Part shown: in pieces, positions 1-6,457 of the stretch
Layout of the letters: each line of letters begins with the position of its first letter
Numbering within the stretch: position 1 is the first letter of the stretch
Notes under the pieces: generated by a model
Database searches by the model: none
What the model was told of the DNA's origin: nothing
The model's input: the letters and a program-made list of their open reading frames with translations, nothing else
Source of the DNA: Faecalitalea sp. UBA4312
Lineage (GTDB): Bacteria > Bacillota_I > Bacilli_A > Erysipelotrichales > Erysipelotrichaceae
DNA length: 8,619 nt
Reading direction: 5' to 3'
Assembly (NCBI GenBank): GCA_002394635.1
Contig: DGUK01000081.1
Coordinates: forward strand, 1-8,619
Position numbers and translations under genes: made by a program

Positions 1-65
1 AACGGGCTCGAACCGCTGACCCTCTGCTTGTAAGGCAGATGCTCTCCCAACTGAGCTAAACCTCC
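1..65 (-). tRNA. tRNA-Val(UAC), 3' end cut by window edge
   Basis: Read on the minus strand, the sequence folds as a tRNA. The 5' acceptor strand GGAGGTT (65-59) is followed by TA, a D arm GCTC/GAGC, an anticodon stem TCTGC/GCAGA with the seven-base loop CTTACAA, and a T arm with loop TTCGAGC. The anticodon is TAC (30-32), which reads valine GUA and, with wobble, other GUN codons. Position 1 is the last base of the T stem, so the 3' acceptor strand, discriminator base and any encoded CCA lie outside the window. It has the same orientation as the upstream operon and its own promoter at 79-107. Confidence 0.95.
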
Positions 66-78
66 GTAATGCTCATTT

Positions 79-107
79 ATATTATCAAAGTGAATTGTTT
101 TTGTCAA
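79..107 (-). promoter_or_regulatory. Sigma-A type promoter for tRNA-Val
   Basis: On the minus strand a perfect -35 box TTGACA (107-102) is followed by 17 bases and a -10-like TAATAT (84-79). GATAAT, two bases closer, is an alternative -10. Transcription would start near 71-73, six to eight bases before the mature tRNA 5' end at 65, a typical spacing for a tRNA leader. The promoter occupies almost the whole gap between the last protein gene and the tRNA. No convincing hairpin plus T-run terminator is visible there, so readthrough from the operon into the tRNA is possible. Confidence 0.75.
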
Positions 108-129
108 TTGTTTTCCTGATTTTTTTAGC

Positions 130-525
130 TCAATCTTTTTTTCGTATTTCGAAATATAAATTATATCCTGAACAAACCAGAATCAAGACGCCCATAACGG
201 TCGCAAAGGGTTTCATCACAGACCAACAATGCATCGTCGTCATCATACACATCGACATCAAAGTACCCGGCAGCAACATGATCATTACACCCGATACAGC
301 CTGGATCAAGGAAAGAACTATCCCTGCCTTCTTGTTATTGATAAACAAACATACACCAGACAACAGAATCAACGCGATGCCGATATACATAATATGTGTC
401 TGCACATCATGACAATGCATCCATGTACCATCTTCTTTCGCGTCACAGGCTGAAAAAACGGTGGACACTCCGATGGTTAAAATGATGCTGAGCATTAACA
501 TACAATATTTTCCTGTTTTTTTCAT
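130..525 (-). CDS. DUF4418-type Cys/Met-rich membrane protein
   Basis: A small membrane protein of 131 residues with four hydrophobic segments. The first is signal-like and ends at Cys27; three more follow. Two Cys-containing extracytoplasmic stretches stand out: W-M-H-C-H (around residues 35-39) just before the second segment, and a Met/Cys-rich patch M-S-M-C-M-M-T-T-M-H-C-W (around 91-101) before the last one. This layout fits the DUF4418 family as I remember it; the family's function is unknown. The Cys, His and Met residues could bind a metal or be redox partners of the neighbouring thioredoxin, which is inference. I chose the ATG at 525 because AGGAG (540-536) sits 10 bases upstream. An in-frame ATG at 534 would leave only one base of spacing. 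The gene is the last of the operon, 13 nt after tlpA. Confidence 0.75.
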   Translation of the reverse strand: MKKTGKYCMLMLSIILTIGVSTVFSACDAKEDGTWMHCHDVQTHIMYIGIALILLSGVCLFINNKKAGIVLSLIQAVSGVMIMLLPGTLMSMCMMTTMHCWSVMKPFATVMGVLILVCSGYNLYFEIRKKD

Positions 526-535
526 ATATTTCATT

Positions 536-540
536 CTCCT
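536..540 (-). promoter_or_regulatory. Ribosome binding site deciding the DUF4418 start
   Basis: AGGAG on the minus strand overlaps the stop codon region of the thioredoxin gene. It lies 10 nt before the ATG at 525 but only 1 nt before the ATG at 534, which favours the shorter protein. Confidence 0.6.
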
Positions 541-1099
541 AGCTTTGCCTCTCTTCCTTTATCGAAATTAAACGTTCGATCGATTCTTGTAAAGTATCTC
601 TATCCATGGTGCCAAAGTGAAACGTATCCACTTTTCCTTGTGCATCGATCATAAGCGTAACCGGGATCCCGGTAATCTCATAAGCCCGGATTGCCTGCCC
701 TGTCCGATCAAAATAAACAGGAAAAGATAATCCTTTCTTCTCGATATACGTACGGGCAGATGCCACGGTTTCTCTGTCTCCGTCGGTGACGTTGATCATC
801 ATAAAATCCACTTCATTGCCATACTTTTTATACATTTCCTCAAATACAACCATTTCCTGATCACAGCCGCTACACCAGCTTGCCCAGAAGTTGACGATAA
901 CCGGCCTGCCTATATGATCCTTCAACCGTGTCTTTGTTTCGGATACGTCAATCACGGTAAAATCAGTCGCCCACTCTTTTTCATACGTTGTGGTTTCTTT
1001 TGATATCTGTAGCGTCGGCTGCAGGTTATGATAGAAAACAGACGCCATGGCAATGACACCTACAAGGAGGACGGTCCAAACGATCCATTGTTTTTTCAT
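539..1099 (-). CDS. Membrane-anchored thioredoxin-like protein, TlpA/ResA type
   Basis: A 186-residue protein with one N-terminal hydrophobic anchor (about residues 5-23) and an extracytoplasmic thioredoxin fold. The active site is W-C-S-G-C (75-79) with both cysteines present, and the cis-proline follows as T-G-I-P-V (P146). The insert before the last strands is typical of TlpA/ResA/redoxin proteins. It should reduce disulfides outside the membrane using electrons from CcdA, whose gene ends one base upstream (TAG-T-ATG). The Shine-Dalgarno is AAGGGA, eight bases before the ATG. ResA usually serves cytochrome c maturation, but no CxxCH apocytochrome is encoded in this window. A more likely client is a Cys-bearing neighbour such as the FtsX-like permease or the DUF4418 protein. 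The fold is clear; the client is inferred. Confidence 0.9.
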   Translation of the reverse strand: MKKQWIVWTVLLVGVIAMASVFYHNLQPTLQISKETTTYEKEWATDFTVIDVSETKTRLKDHIGRPVIVNFWASWCSGCDQEMVVFEEMYKKYGNEVDFMMINVTDGDRETVASARTYIEKKGLSFPVYFDRTGQAIRAYEITGIPVTLMIDAQGKVDTFHFGTMDRDTLQESIERLISIKEERQS

Positions 1100-1100
1100 A

Positions 1101-1757
1101 CTAAAATCCCTTCATTACGATATCAAACAGGCCTGTACTCATCAATAAGCCCAATCCGATCAATAAACCGGTACTCATCCGATGGATTAGCTGATACATT
1201 CTTTCGTTTTCCTGCCAGGACAGTTTGATACTGTCCATCAGCAAAGCGCTCAACAAAAAAGGAACGCCCAGACCCAGCGCATAGGCAGCCAGCATATACA
1301 ATCCCTCCAGCTGCGTAGAAGAGGTAGAAACCATCATTAAAGCCGTGCCCAGAAAAGCGGACAGACAAGGCGTCCAACTGATGGAAAACACCAGGCCGAA
1401 CACAAAAGAACGGAGTGGATTTAATTCATTTATAGCGGTTTTTGTGTTCTTATGAAAAAAAGATAAAGGAAATAATCCTGTATAACACAATCCAAAATAA
1501 ATGATTACCAATCCACATAGCCGGGTCAGAATCTTTCGATAGGCCCCCAAAAAACCAAAGAGCCAGCCGGCTGCATATCCCATCATCATAAAGACCAGAG
1601 AAAAACCGAGAATAAAGCTTATCGCATTTATTGCAGTTCGATGCCGGCTGCGGATCGTGCCACCGGCAAAATAGGACAGATAGATGGGGATCATCGGCAG
1701 CAGACACGGCGATATAAACGTGAGGATGCCCTCCAAAAACGTTAACAAATACTTCAT
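1101..1757 (-). CDS. ccdA: CcdA-type transmembrane thiol-disulfide electron carrier
   Basis: A polytopic membrane protein of 218 residues with about six hydrophobic segments. It carries the CcdA pair of active-site motifs: S-P-C-L-L-P (C18) in the first helix and S-W-T-P-C (C131) in the fourth. CcdA/DsbD-core proteins pass electrons from cytoplasmic thioredoxin across the membrane to extracytoplasmic thioredoxin-like proteins, here surely the TlpA-like protein encoded next. The length is normal for CcdA, which lacks the extra domains of DsbD. Its ATG overlaps the stop of the upstream ATPase as ATGA (1754-1757), and the Shine-Dalgarno is weak, so translation probably depends on coupling. CcdA is best known from cytochrome c biogenesis; its place beside an ABC module suggests a dedicated thiol-reducing role. 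Confidence 0.92.
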   Translation of the reverse strand: MKYLLTFLEGILTFISPCLLPMIPIYLSYFAGGTIRSRHRTAINAISFILGFSLVFMMMGYAAGWLFGFLGAYRKILTRLCGLVIIYFGLCYTGLFPLSFFHKNTKTAINELNPLRSFVFGLVFSISWTPCLSAFLGTALMMVSTSSTQLEGLYMLAAYALGLGVPFLLSALLMDSIKLSWQENERMYQLIHRMSTGLLIGLGLLMSTGLFDIVMKGF

Positions 1758-2428
1758 AAGACAGGATCCAGTTTTCCTGCGTTCATTCGATAGATCCGGT
1801 CTGCGTACTTATTCGCTTCCTTTTCATGCGTCACCAATAAGACGGCAGCCCCTTTTTGCGCGGCTTCTTTCAGCAGTCGCAATACGATTTCGGTATTTTC
1901 ATCATCCAGATCCCCGGTCGGTTCATCGGCCAACACGATCGATGGTTTTGTGACAAACGCACGGGCAATCGCCATACGACGCATTTCACCACCGGAGAGT
2001 TCGGAAGGCATCGCATCTTTCAGATGAGCGATTCCCACCATGTCTAATAGCTCCATCGCATAAGCCGGATCCACATGTCGTTCATAGACCGATAAGGGCA
2101 GCAAGACATTTTCCAATACCGTTAAACTGCTGATAGCCGAATGGCCTTGGGGGATCACACCCAGCTTTTCATTGCGAAGTTTAGATAAAGCCTTATCCTC
2201 CAGAGCATATATGTCGATATCATCGATGTATACGGTCCCCTCGCTTGGTTTCAACAGCCCGGCCAGCATATTCAACAACGTGCTTTTCCCACTACCGGAA
2301 CGTCCGCACAATTCAGTCAGCGTCCCTCCTGTCAGTTTTAGATCGACAGGATGCACGGCTGTAAATACATTTGTATCCTTTGATTTTCGAATAAAATCCT
2401 TTTTTACTTTTTCTGCGCGTAATCCCAT
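1754..2428 (-). CDS. ABC transporter ATPase, LolD/MacB-type
   Basis: A cytoplasmic ATP-binding subunit of 224 residues. Walker A is G-R-S-G-S-G-K-S-T (42-50), the Q-loop glutamine is Q94, the signature is L-S-G-G-E (134-138), Walker B ends L-A-D-E (D158, E159) followed by the family-typical P-T-G-D-L-D, and the switch histidine is H191. All catalytic parts are intact. It pairs with the FtsX-like permease encoded immediately upstream: the permease stop and this ATG share one base (TAATG at 2430-2426), with AGGGAGG about seven bases before the start. LolD/MacB/FtsE-class ATPases usually drive mechanotransmission rather than substrate import. It is clearly divergent from the other ATPase at 7451-8143, for example in the Q-loop (V-I-P-Q against L-I-F-Q-Q), so it is not a recent duplicate. 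Confidence 0.93.
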   Translation of the reverse strand: MGLRAEKVKKDFIRKSKDTNVFTAVHPVDLKLTGGTLTELCGRSGSGKSTLLNMLAGLLKPSEGTVYIDDIDIYALEDKALSKLRNEKLGVIPQGHSAISSLTVLENVLLPLSVYERHVDPAYAMELLDMVGIAHLKDAMPSELSGGEMRRMAIARAFVTKPSIVLADEPTGDLDDENTEIVLRLLKEAAQKGAAVLLVTHEKEANKYADRIYRMNAGKLDPVL

Positions 2429-3633
2429 TATTGATCCTCCCTTAATATGAGTCCGGTATCCATCTTACTGATACGGTTGGCAGAAACAGCAGCAGCCATT
2501 CCCCCGGTAAATACCGTGACCACCAAAGCCATCAAAACCAATCCGACGATTCTTGCTGTCGATGGCAGAAGATAAGGAAGCCCAAGCTGTGATTCGATCA
2601 TCTGATGGAAAGGAAAGACAATCAATGCGCCGGCTGTTACCCCGCACAAAGCACCGATCAAGCCAATGATCATTCCTTCTTTTAATATCAAAGAAAAAAG
2701 CTTGCGGCTGGAGACTCCCAGTACACGTAATACCGCAAATTCCCGGATCCGTTCATTCGTCACCATCCGATATGCTACCATAAGTATCACAATGGCCAGA
2801 AACCATACACAGGCCATCAGAATACCGATCAGACGGGAAACGCCCTGTAAAGAGCCTGCAATGCCGCTGATCATATCCTTGGTCTTGATGGCTTCCACAT
2901 TCTTCACATGTAAGTTGATGTCATTCACGACCTCTTCGACATTGTGTTCGCCATCCACATTGATCAAAACATCGGAGACCACCGTATCCGGATCGACATT
3001 GCCAAAGTCATTGAGCTTGTTCTCATAAGCGGATTTCATCAACAGCTTACATGTCGGAATGCTTGTATACACTGTGGTATCCATCATCGTTCCGGTTTTA
3101 TCCAGTTTTCCCACGACACGACAATCCACATTGTAAAAGCGGATGGTATCCCCGACAAACGCGTTCAGATCGTTTCCGACAATAATATCCTTGGTTTCCA
3201 AAGGCTTCTGATAGCTTTTGCGGATCCATGGTTGTACCACAAAGTCTGTCTTGGCATCAAAGCCTATGATCTGCACGGAAAACGAACAACAGCCCGCATT
3301 GGCACTGGCCAGAAAAAACTGGGAGGACATCTGCCTGACTCCGTCAATTGAAGAGAGTTGATCCAGCACTTGATCATCCATGTAAAAGTATCCCTTATTC
3401 CCCTGCAAGAGGATATTGCTCAGGTCGCTTTTGGTTGTAGCTGAATACGGAACGACCATAATATCAGCCCCCAGGCGGTCTTCCAGCGAAGATAAACCGC
3501 TTTGCAAGCTGGATACGATCACAGAGCCTGCAAAAACAGAAGCGGCAAGAAAGGCAGACAACACTGCCAAGGCGACCGATCGTCCCGGTTTTCGTTGAAT
3601 ATTCAATAAAGGTAATCGTTTAAATAAATTCAT
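2428..3633 (-). CDS. FtsX-like ABC permease with extracytoplasmic Cys-Cys pair
   Basis: A complete 401-residue permease with MacB/FtsX architecture. TM1 lies at about residues 19-42, a large extracytoplasmic domain at about 43-265, and three C-terminal helices at about 267-289, 316-340 and 361-384. The cytoplasmic loop R-I-R-E-F-A-V-L-R-V-L-G (296-307) is the FtsX-domain hallmark. The outer domain holds a vicinal Cys-Cys (C115-C116, in A-G-C-C-S) followed by Q-I-I-G-F-D. I recognise this as a recurring feature of a permease subfamily found near DUF4418 and thioredoxin genes; that comparison is from memory. Further cysteines (C171, C195) lie in the same domain. The start overlaps the frdB stop as ATGA (3630-3633), with AGAAGGGG upstream. 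The cargo is unknown; metal or redox handling is inferred from the cysteines and the thiol-redox neighbours. Confidence 0.88.
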   Translation of the reverse strand: MNLFKRLPLLNIQRKPGRSVALAVLSAFLAASVFAGSVIVSSLQSGLSSLEDRLGADIMVVPYSATTKSDLSNILLQGNKGYFYMDDQVLDQLSSIDGVRQMSSQFFLASANAGCCSFSVQIIGFDAKTDFVVQPWIRKSYQKPLETKDIIVGNDLNAFVGDTIRFYNVDCRVVGKLDKTGTMMDTTVYTSIPTCKLLMKSAYENKLNDFGNVDPDTVVSDVLINVDGEHNVEEVVNDINLHVKNVEAIKTKDMISGIAGSLQGVSRLIGILMACVWFLAIVILMVAYRMVTNERIREFAVLRVLGVSSRKLFSLILKEGMIIGLIGALCGVTAGALIVFPFHQMIESQLGLPYLLPSTARIVGLVLMALVVTVFTGGMAAAVSANRISKMDTGLILREDQ

Positions 3634-4328
3634 CGTTTCTTTCCCCTTCTAAACTTCCAGACAGCTTTTCTGTTACTCTTGACCAGCAGATCCTCGATCG
3701 GGATTCCTGCCGGGCAAATATTGTGGCATGCCAAAGATTTTCCACATCCTTCATACACACGTTTGCGATACGCTTTTTCTAGATCTGTATTCTCCTGCAA
3801 GGAAAGCAGGCGAGCAGCCGGGACCATAGATGCTGCGCCGGCAAAAACAGATCCTCCATAATAATTCGGACAGATTTCCAGACAGCATCCACACTGCAGA
3901 CAACGAGAAGCCTTTTGGGCCGTCTCATTGGTCTCGGTATCATATTGAAGATCGGATTCCCGATATACATGCATCGCTTTCAAATTTTCATAGAGGGCCG
4001 AACGGTCTACGATCAGATCGGCAACGGTCGGAAATTTGATCAATGGCTCCAGTTTCATCGTTCCCGGCTGCACCATCGTATCACAAGCCAGACAAAGCCG
4101 CCCATTGATCCGCATGGCGCAGGCACCACACTTCTTTTGCAGGCAGCTACACTCCCAACGCACAGGGTCTACCGGATTTCCATCCAGATCCTTTAAGACA
4201 GGCTGGGCATTCAATTCATTAAGCGCTGTAGCCACCGTTGCCGGGGTCTCTGTCTGATATGGAATCTTCTGCCAATAAGGGCTTCCATTCGGATCTTTTT
4301 GCCGCAGAATTTCAAATATTACTTTCAT
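3630..4328 (-). CDS. frdB: Fumarate reductase/succinate dehydrogenase iron-sulfur subunit
   Basis: The electron-transfer subunit linking the flavoprotein to the cytochrome b, on the cytoplasmic face. With the chosen start it has 232 residues, close to the family norm of about 230-250. The N-terminal ferredoxin-like domain binds [2Fe-2S] through C62-x4-C67-x2-C70-x11-C82. The C-terminal domain has C143-x2-C146-x2-C149-x3-C153-P and C195-x5-C201-x3-C205-P, the ligand pattern for [4Fe-4S] and [3Fe-4S] clusters. I chose the ATG at 4328 because AGGAGG lies five bases upstream and because it overlaps the frdA stop as ATGA (4325-4328). An in-frame ATG at 4358 would add ten residues, overlap frdA by 34 bases and lacks such a site. 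Extra cysteines (C60, C79, C148) flank the ligands. Whether the enzyme runs as fumarate reductase or succinate dehydrogenase in vivo cannot be read directly; the flavoprotein argues for fumarate reduction. Confidence 0.92.
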   Translation of the reverse strand: MKVIFEILRQKDPNGSPYWQKIPYQTETPATVATALNELNAQPVLKDLDGNPVDPVRWECSCLQKKCGACAMRINGRLCLACDTMVQPGTMKLEPLIKFPTVADLIVDRSALYENLKAMHVYRESDLQYDTETNETAQKASRCLQCGCCLEICPNYYGGSVFAGAASMVPAARLLSLQENTDLEKAYRKRVYEGCGKSLACHNICPAGIPIEDLLVKSNRKAVWKFRRGKKR

Positions 4329-5896
4329 GCGTTCCTCCTCTGTCGTAAAGGACGCCATGTCATATGGATCGTTCCGTCATAGGTCACTACGATCATTTTC
4401 TGCATTGTATCATCCGGCTGCGGATAATCCGTCCGATAATGGGCTCCTCGGCTTTCCTTACGACTTAAAGCACTGTTGACCATCGCTTTGGCAAAAAGAC
4501 AACGCGCCTTGTCTGTAGGCGTTAAGGCCTTTTGCTCTAATCGTTCGATTTGATACAAAGACTTCTGCATGTCCGCATCGTTACGCAGAATGCCAAGTCC
4601 GGACCGAAGAATGGTGCCCAACTGTAAAGCTAACGACATCGAGTAGGATGGAAGTTGTCCGGCTACCTCTTCTTCCTTCTTATCGCTCATAGCCTTCGAA
4701 TCAATATTCTCAGCGGCGATACGGCCTCCAAGAATGGCGCCTAACATCGAGTTTCCTCCCAGACGATTGGCTCCATGATACCGGCATGTACATTCGCCAC
4801 ACGCATATAAATGCCGTAGATTGGTCTCATGATGGTTATCGGTATCGATCCCTCCCATAAAATAGTGAATGCCCGGTTCGACCGGTACTGGTTCACTTTT
4901 CGGATCGATCTGCAGATAATACAAGATCTCTTCCCGAAGATCCGGCAGCCGTTTTTCCCAGATTTCATCCGACAAACCGGTCATATTTAAATATACCTGG
5001 TTTGCGCACCCAGGGTCTTTGACCACCAGCTCCATTTCTCTAGATACCACATCACGGGGCATCAGATTGCCGAACTCGGGATATTTCTCCTCCATGAAAT
5101 ACCATGGTTCCTGTCCTTTCCAGACAAACAAGCGGCCTCCCTCTGCGCGGGCGGCTTCCGAAACCAGACAGCGTTTTCCGCAGATACCGATAGTCGTGGG
5201 ATGATATTGGATCATTTCCAGATTGCCGAACTGTACCCCCTGCATGAACAAAGTGGCAGCGGCGTTTCCGTCATTGCTTGTCGTTCCAGTTGTCTGCAGC
5301 GGAAAGAACCCATTGAGTCCTCCATAGGCCAGAATGACAGGTCCATAAAAATCCCACATCTTTTGTGTATAAGTATCCAGGATACGGACACCGATGCAGG
5401 CATCGCCCTTGCGGTGGATACAGACAAACTCATGATGCATCCATCGATAGATCCATCCTTGGTTTTCATATTTGCGCGCTTCATCGATCAGCGCATTCAG
5501 GATCATCTTACCGGTACTGCTTTTCGCATAGGCCGTTCTTTTTTTGGATTGCCCGCCAAAAGGACGCAATACCGGCTGTCCATCCTTTACATTGAAAGGG
5601 ACCCCGATCGTCTCCAGCCACGAAAGGATCTCAGGGGCTCTTTGCGTCAGGGTTGCCACCGCTTCCGGATCGGACAAATACCCGCCGCCCTTCATAGTAT
5701 CGTGATAGTGCAACTCCGTGGTATCGTTTTGGCCCATCGTATTTAAAGACGCGTTGATCCCTCCCTCGGCCAGGACAGATTGTGCCCTTTCTGAGGGCAG
5801 TTTGGAAATCAGATTACAGGCGATCCCTCTTTGCGCCAGTGTGATGGCCGCAGATAAACCGGCTAGTCCGGCTCCTATGATATTCACTCGTTCCAT
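4325..5896 (-). CDS. frdA: Fumarate reductase/succinate dehydrogenase-type flavoprotein lacking the FAD-linking histidine
   Basis: The 523-residue catalytic subunit. The dinucleotide fold is G-A-G-L-A-G-L-S (8-15), and the FAD region A-E-G-G-I-N-A follows at 43-49. Dicarboxylate-site residues of the family are present: H232 (Y-H-P-T), E247 and R250 (S-E-A-A-R-A-E-G-G), R281 (P-R-D, the proton-delivery arginine), H344 (I-H-Y-F-M-G-G) and R378 (N-R-L-G-G-N-S). The position that holds the covalent-FAD histidine in Sdh/Frd (S-H-T before V-A-A-E-G-G in E. coli FrdA) is glutamine here (Q39), so FAD should be non-covalent. That resembles L-aspartate oxidase (NadB), but the adjoining iron-sulfur and cytochrome b genes and the M-G-G-I motif favour a membrane fumarate reductase. 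It is shorter than usual (about 570-600), mostly in the C-terminal part. The GAGG ribosome site and a 12-nt gap after the cytochrome gene support the start. Confidence 0.88.
   Translation of the reverse strand: MERVNIIGAGLAGLSAAITLAQRGIACNLISKLPSERAQSVLAEGGINASLNTMGQNDTTELHYHDTMKGGGYLSDPEAVATLTQRAPEILSWLETIGVPFNVKDGQPVLRPFGGQSKKRTAYAKSSTGKMILNALIDEARKYENQGWIYRWMHHEFVCIHRKGDACIGVRILDTYTQKMWDFYGPVILAYGGLNGFFPLQTTGTTSNDGNAAATLFMQGVQFGNLEMIQYHPTTIGICGKRCLVSEAARAEGGRLFVWKGQEPWYFMEEKYPEFGNLMPRDVVSREMELVVKDPGCANQVYLNMTGLSDEIWEKRLPDLREEILYYLQIDPKSEPVPVEPGIHYFMGGIDTDNHHETNLRHLYACGECTCRYHGANRLGGNSMLGAILGGRIAAENIDSKAMSDKKEEEVAGQLPSYSMSLALQLGTILRSGLGILRNDADMQKSLYQIERLEQKALTPTDKARCLFAKAMVNSALSRKESRGAHYRTDYPQPDDTMQKMIVVTYDGTIHMTWRPLRQRRNA
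4334..4339 (-). promoter_or_regulatory. Ribosome binding site deciding the frdB start
   Basis: A perfect AGGAGG lies inside the 3' end of frdA, five bases before the ATG at 4328. It supports the internal start and shows that frdB has its own strong initiation site besides stop-start coupling. Confidence 0.8.
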
Positions 5897-5908
5897 ACAA
5901 CCTCGTCT

Positions 5909-6457
5909 CTAGATCCGGATCCAACGCAGGTAGTAAACCCCAAAAGCCAGACCGGTCACTAACAATAAAACAGAAATGATAATCAGTATATCCAACGCAT
6001 AAGGCTTTAACGAACGACAGCCAAAAGCGATGATGGCAGGGCGTACATTGATCAGAACATGGATGCCCAGGCAAAGTACCATCAGCAGCTGCGTTGCCAA
6101 TTGCAGAGGGCCAAAATAAGCCAGGCGGATCACACCGGTGTCTTTGGTCAGAAACAACAGAACATGAAACAAAATCAATACGACCAATGCCAATCCGGAG
6201 ATCCGGCAAGCCCAGAACCGCTTGTTCTCCTTAAAATAGGAAGCTTTCGCCTGACGGATGGCCACAAGTGTATCCCATGTGAGCCTGCACCCGATGACCA
6301 TGTGGATACACACAAAAAAAACCAATGCCCAGGACAAGATGGACAAAACCGGATTGCCACCGGATATCCAGCCAATCATCTCAAAGATACCGGCTACCGC
6401 ATGAATCAGCAACAGCCCCATCATGACAGCCGTTAAAAGCGCGTTGCATCGTCTCAT
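5909..6457 (-). CDS. Membrane cytochrome b subunit of a fumarate reductase-type complex
   Basis: A 182-residue membrane protein with five hydrophobic helices, at about 8-30, 37-57, 84-105, 115-137 and 153-176. One histidine sits in each of the first four helices (H19, H52, H98, H133). Four helix histidines is the number needed for two bis-histidine b hemes, as in the Wolinella/Bacillus type of succinate:quinone oxidoreductase. Assignment as the anchor and menaquinone-reactive subunit rests on this pattern and on the frdA-frdB genes directly downstream, since overall sequence similarity in this family is low. It is shorter than the Bacillus and Wolinella anchors (about 200-255). Its ATG overlaps the stop of the upstream unknown gene as ATGA (6454-6457), with AAAGGAGAGG before it. 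No separate second anchor gene is present, consistent with a one-polypeptide anchor. Confidence 0.78.
   Translation of the reverse strand: MRRCNALLTAVMMGLLLIHAVAGIFEMIGWISGGNPVLSILSWALVFFVCIHMVIGCRLTWDTLVAIRQAKASYFKENKRFWACRISGLALVVLILFHVLLFLTKDTGVIRLAYFGPLQLATQLLMVLCLGIHVLINVRPAIIAFGCRSLKPYALDILIIISVLLLVTGLAFGVYYLRWIRI

Noticed and set aside
85..130. AATTG...CAATT inverted repeat as a transcription terminator of the operon
   Set aside because: The stem is five AT-rich pairs and is not followed by a T-run on the minus strand. The same bases form the tRNA promoter.
95..453. Plus-strand frames opposite the DUF4418-type gene
   Set aside because: They read as antisense of a membrane protein gene; the minus-strand frame has a ribosome site, membrane helices and operon context.
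2944..3351. A 135-codon plus-strand frame opposite the FtsX-like permease
   Set aside because: The translation is low-complexity, His/Ile-rich and without motifs, while the minus-strand permease is continuous through it.
4329..4358. Ten-residue N-terminal extension of FrdB from an upstream ATG
   Set aside because: It overlaps frdA by 34 bases and lacks a good ribosome site, whereas the ATG at 4328 has AGGAGG at five bases and an ATGA overlap with frdA.
5201..5746. A 181-codon open frame on the plus strand opposite frdA
   Set aside because: It lies wholly opposite a gene with intact catalytic motifs, has no recognisable domain and no convincing ribosome site. It is a shadow of the frdA codons.
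4325..5896. L-aspartate oxidase (NadB) identity for the flavoprotein
   Set aside because: It shares the missing FAD-linking histidine, but the adjoining three-cluster iron-sulfur subunit and cytochrome b and the M-G-G-I motif fit Frd/Sdh, and no nadA or nadC is nearby.
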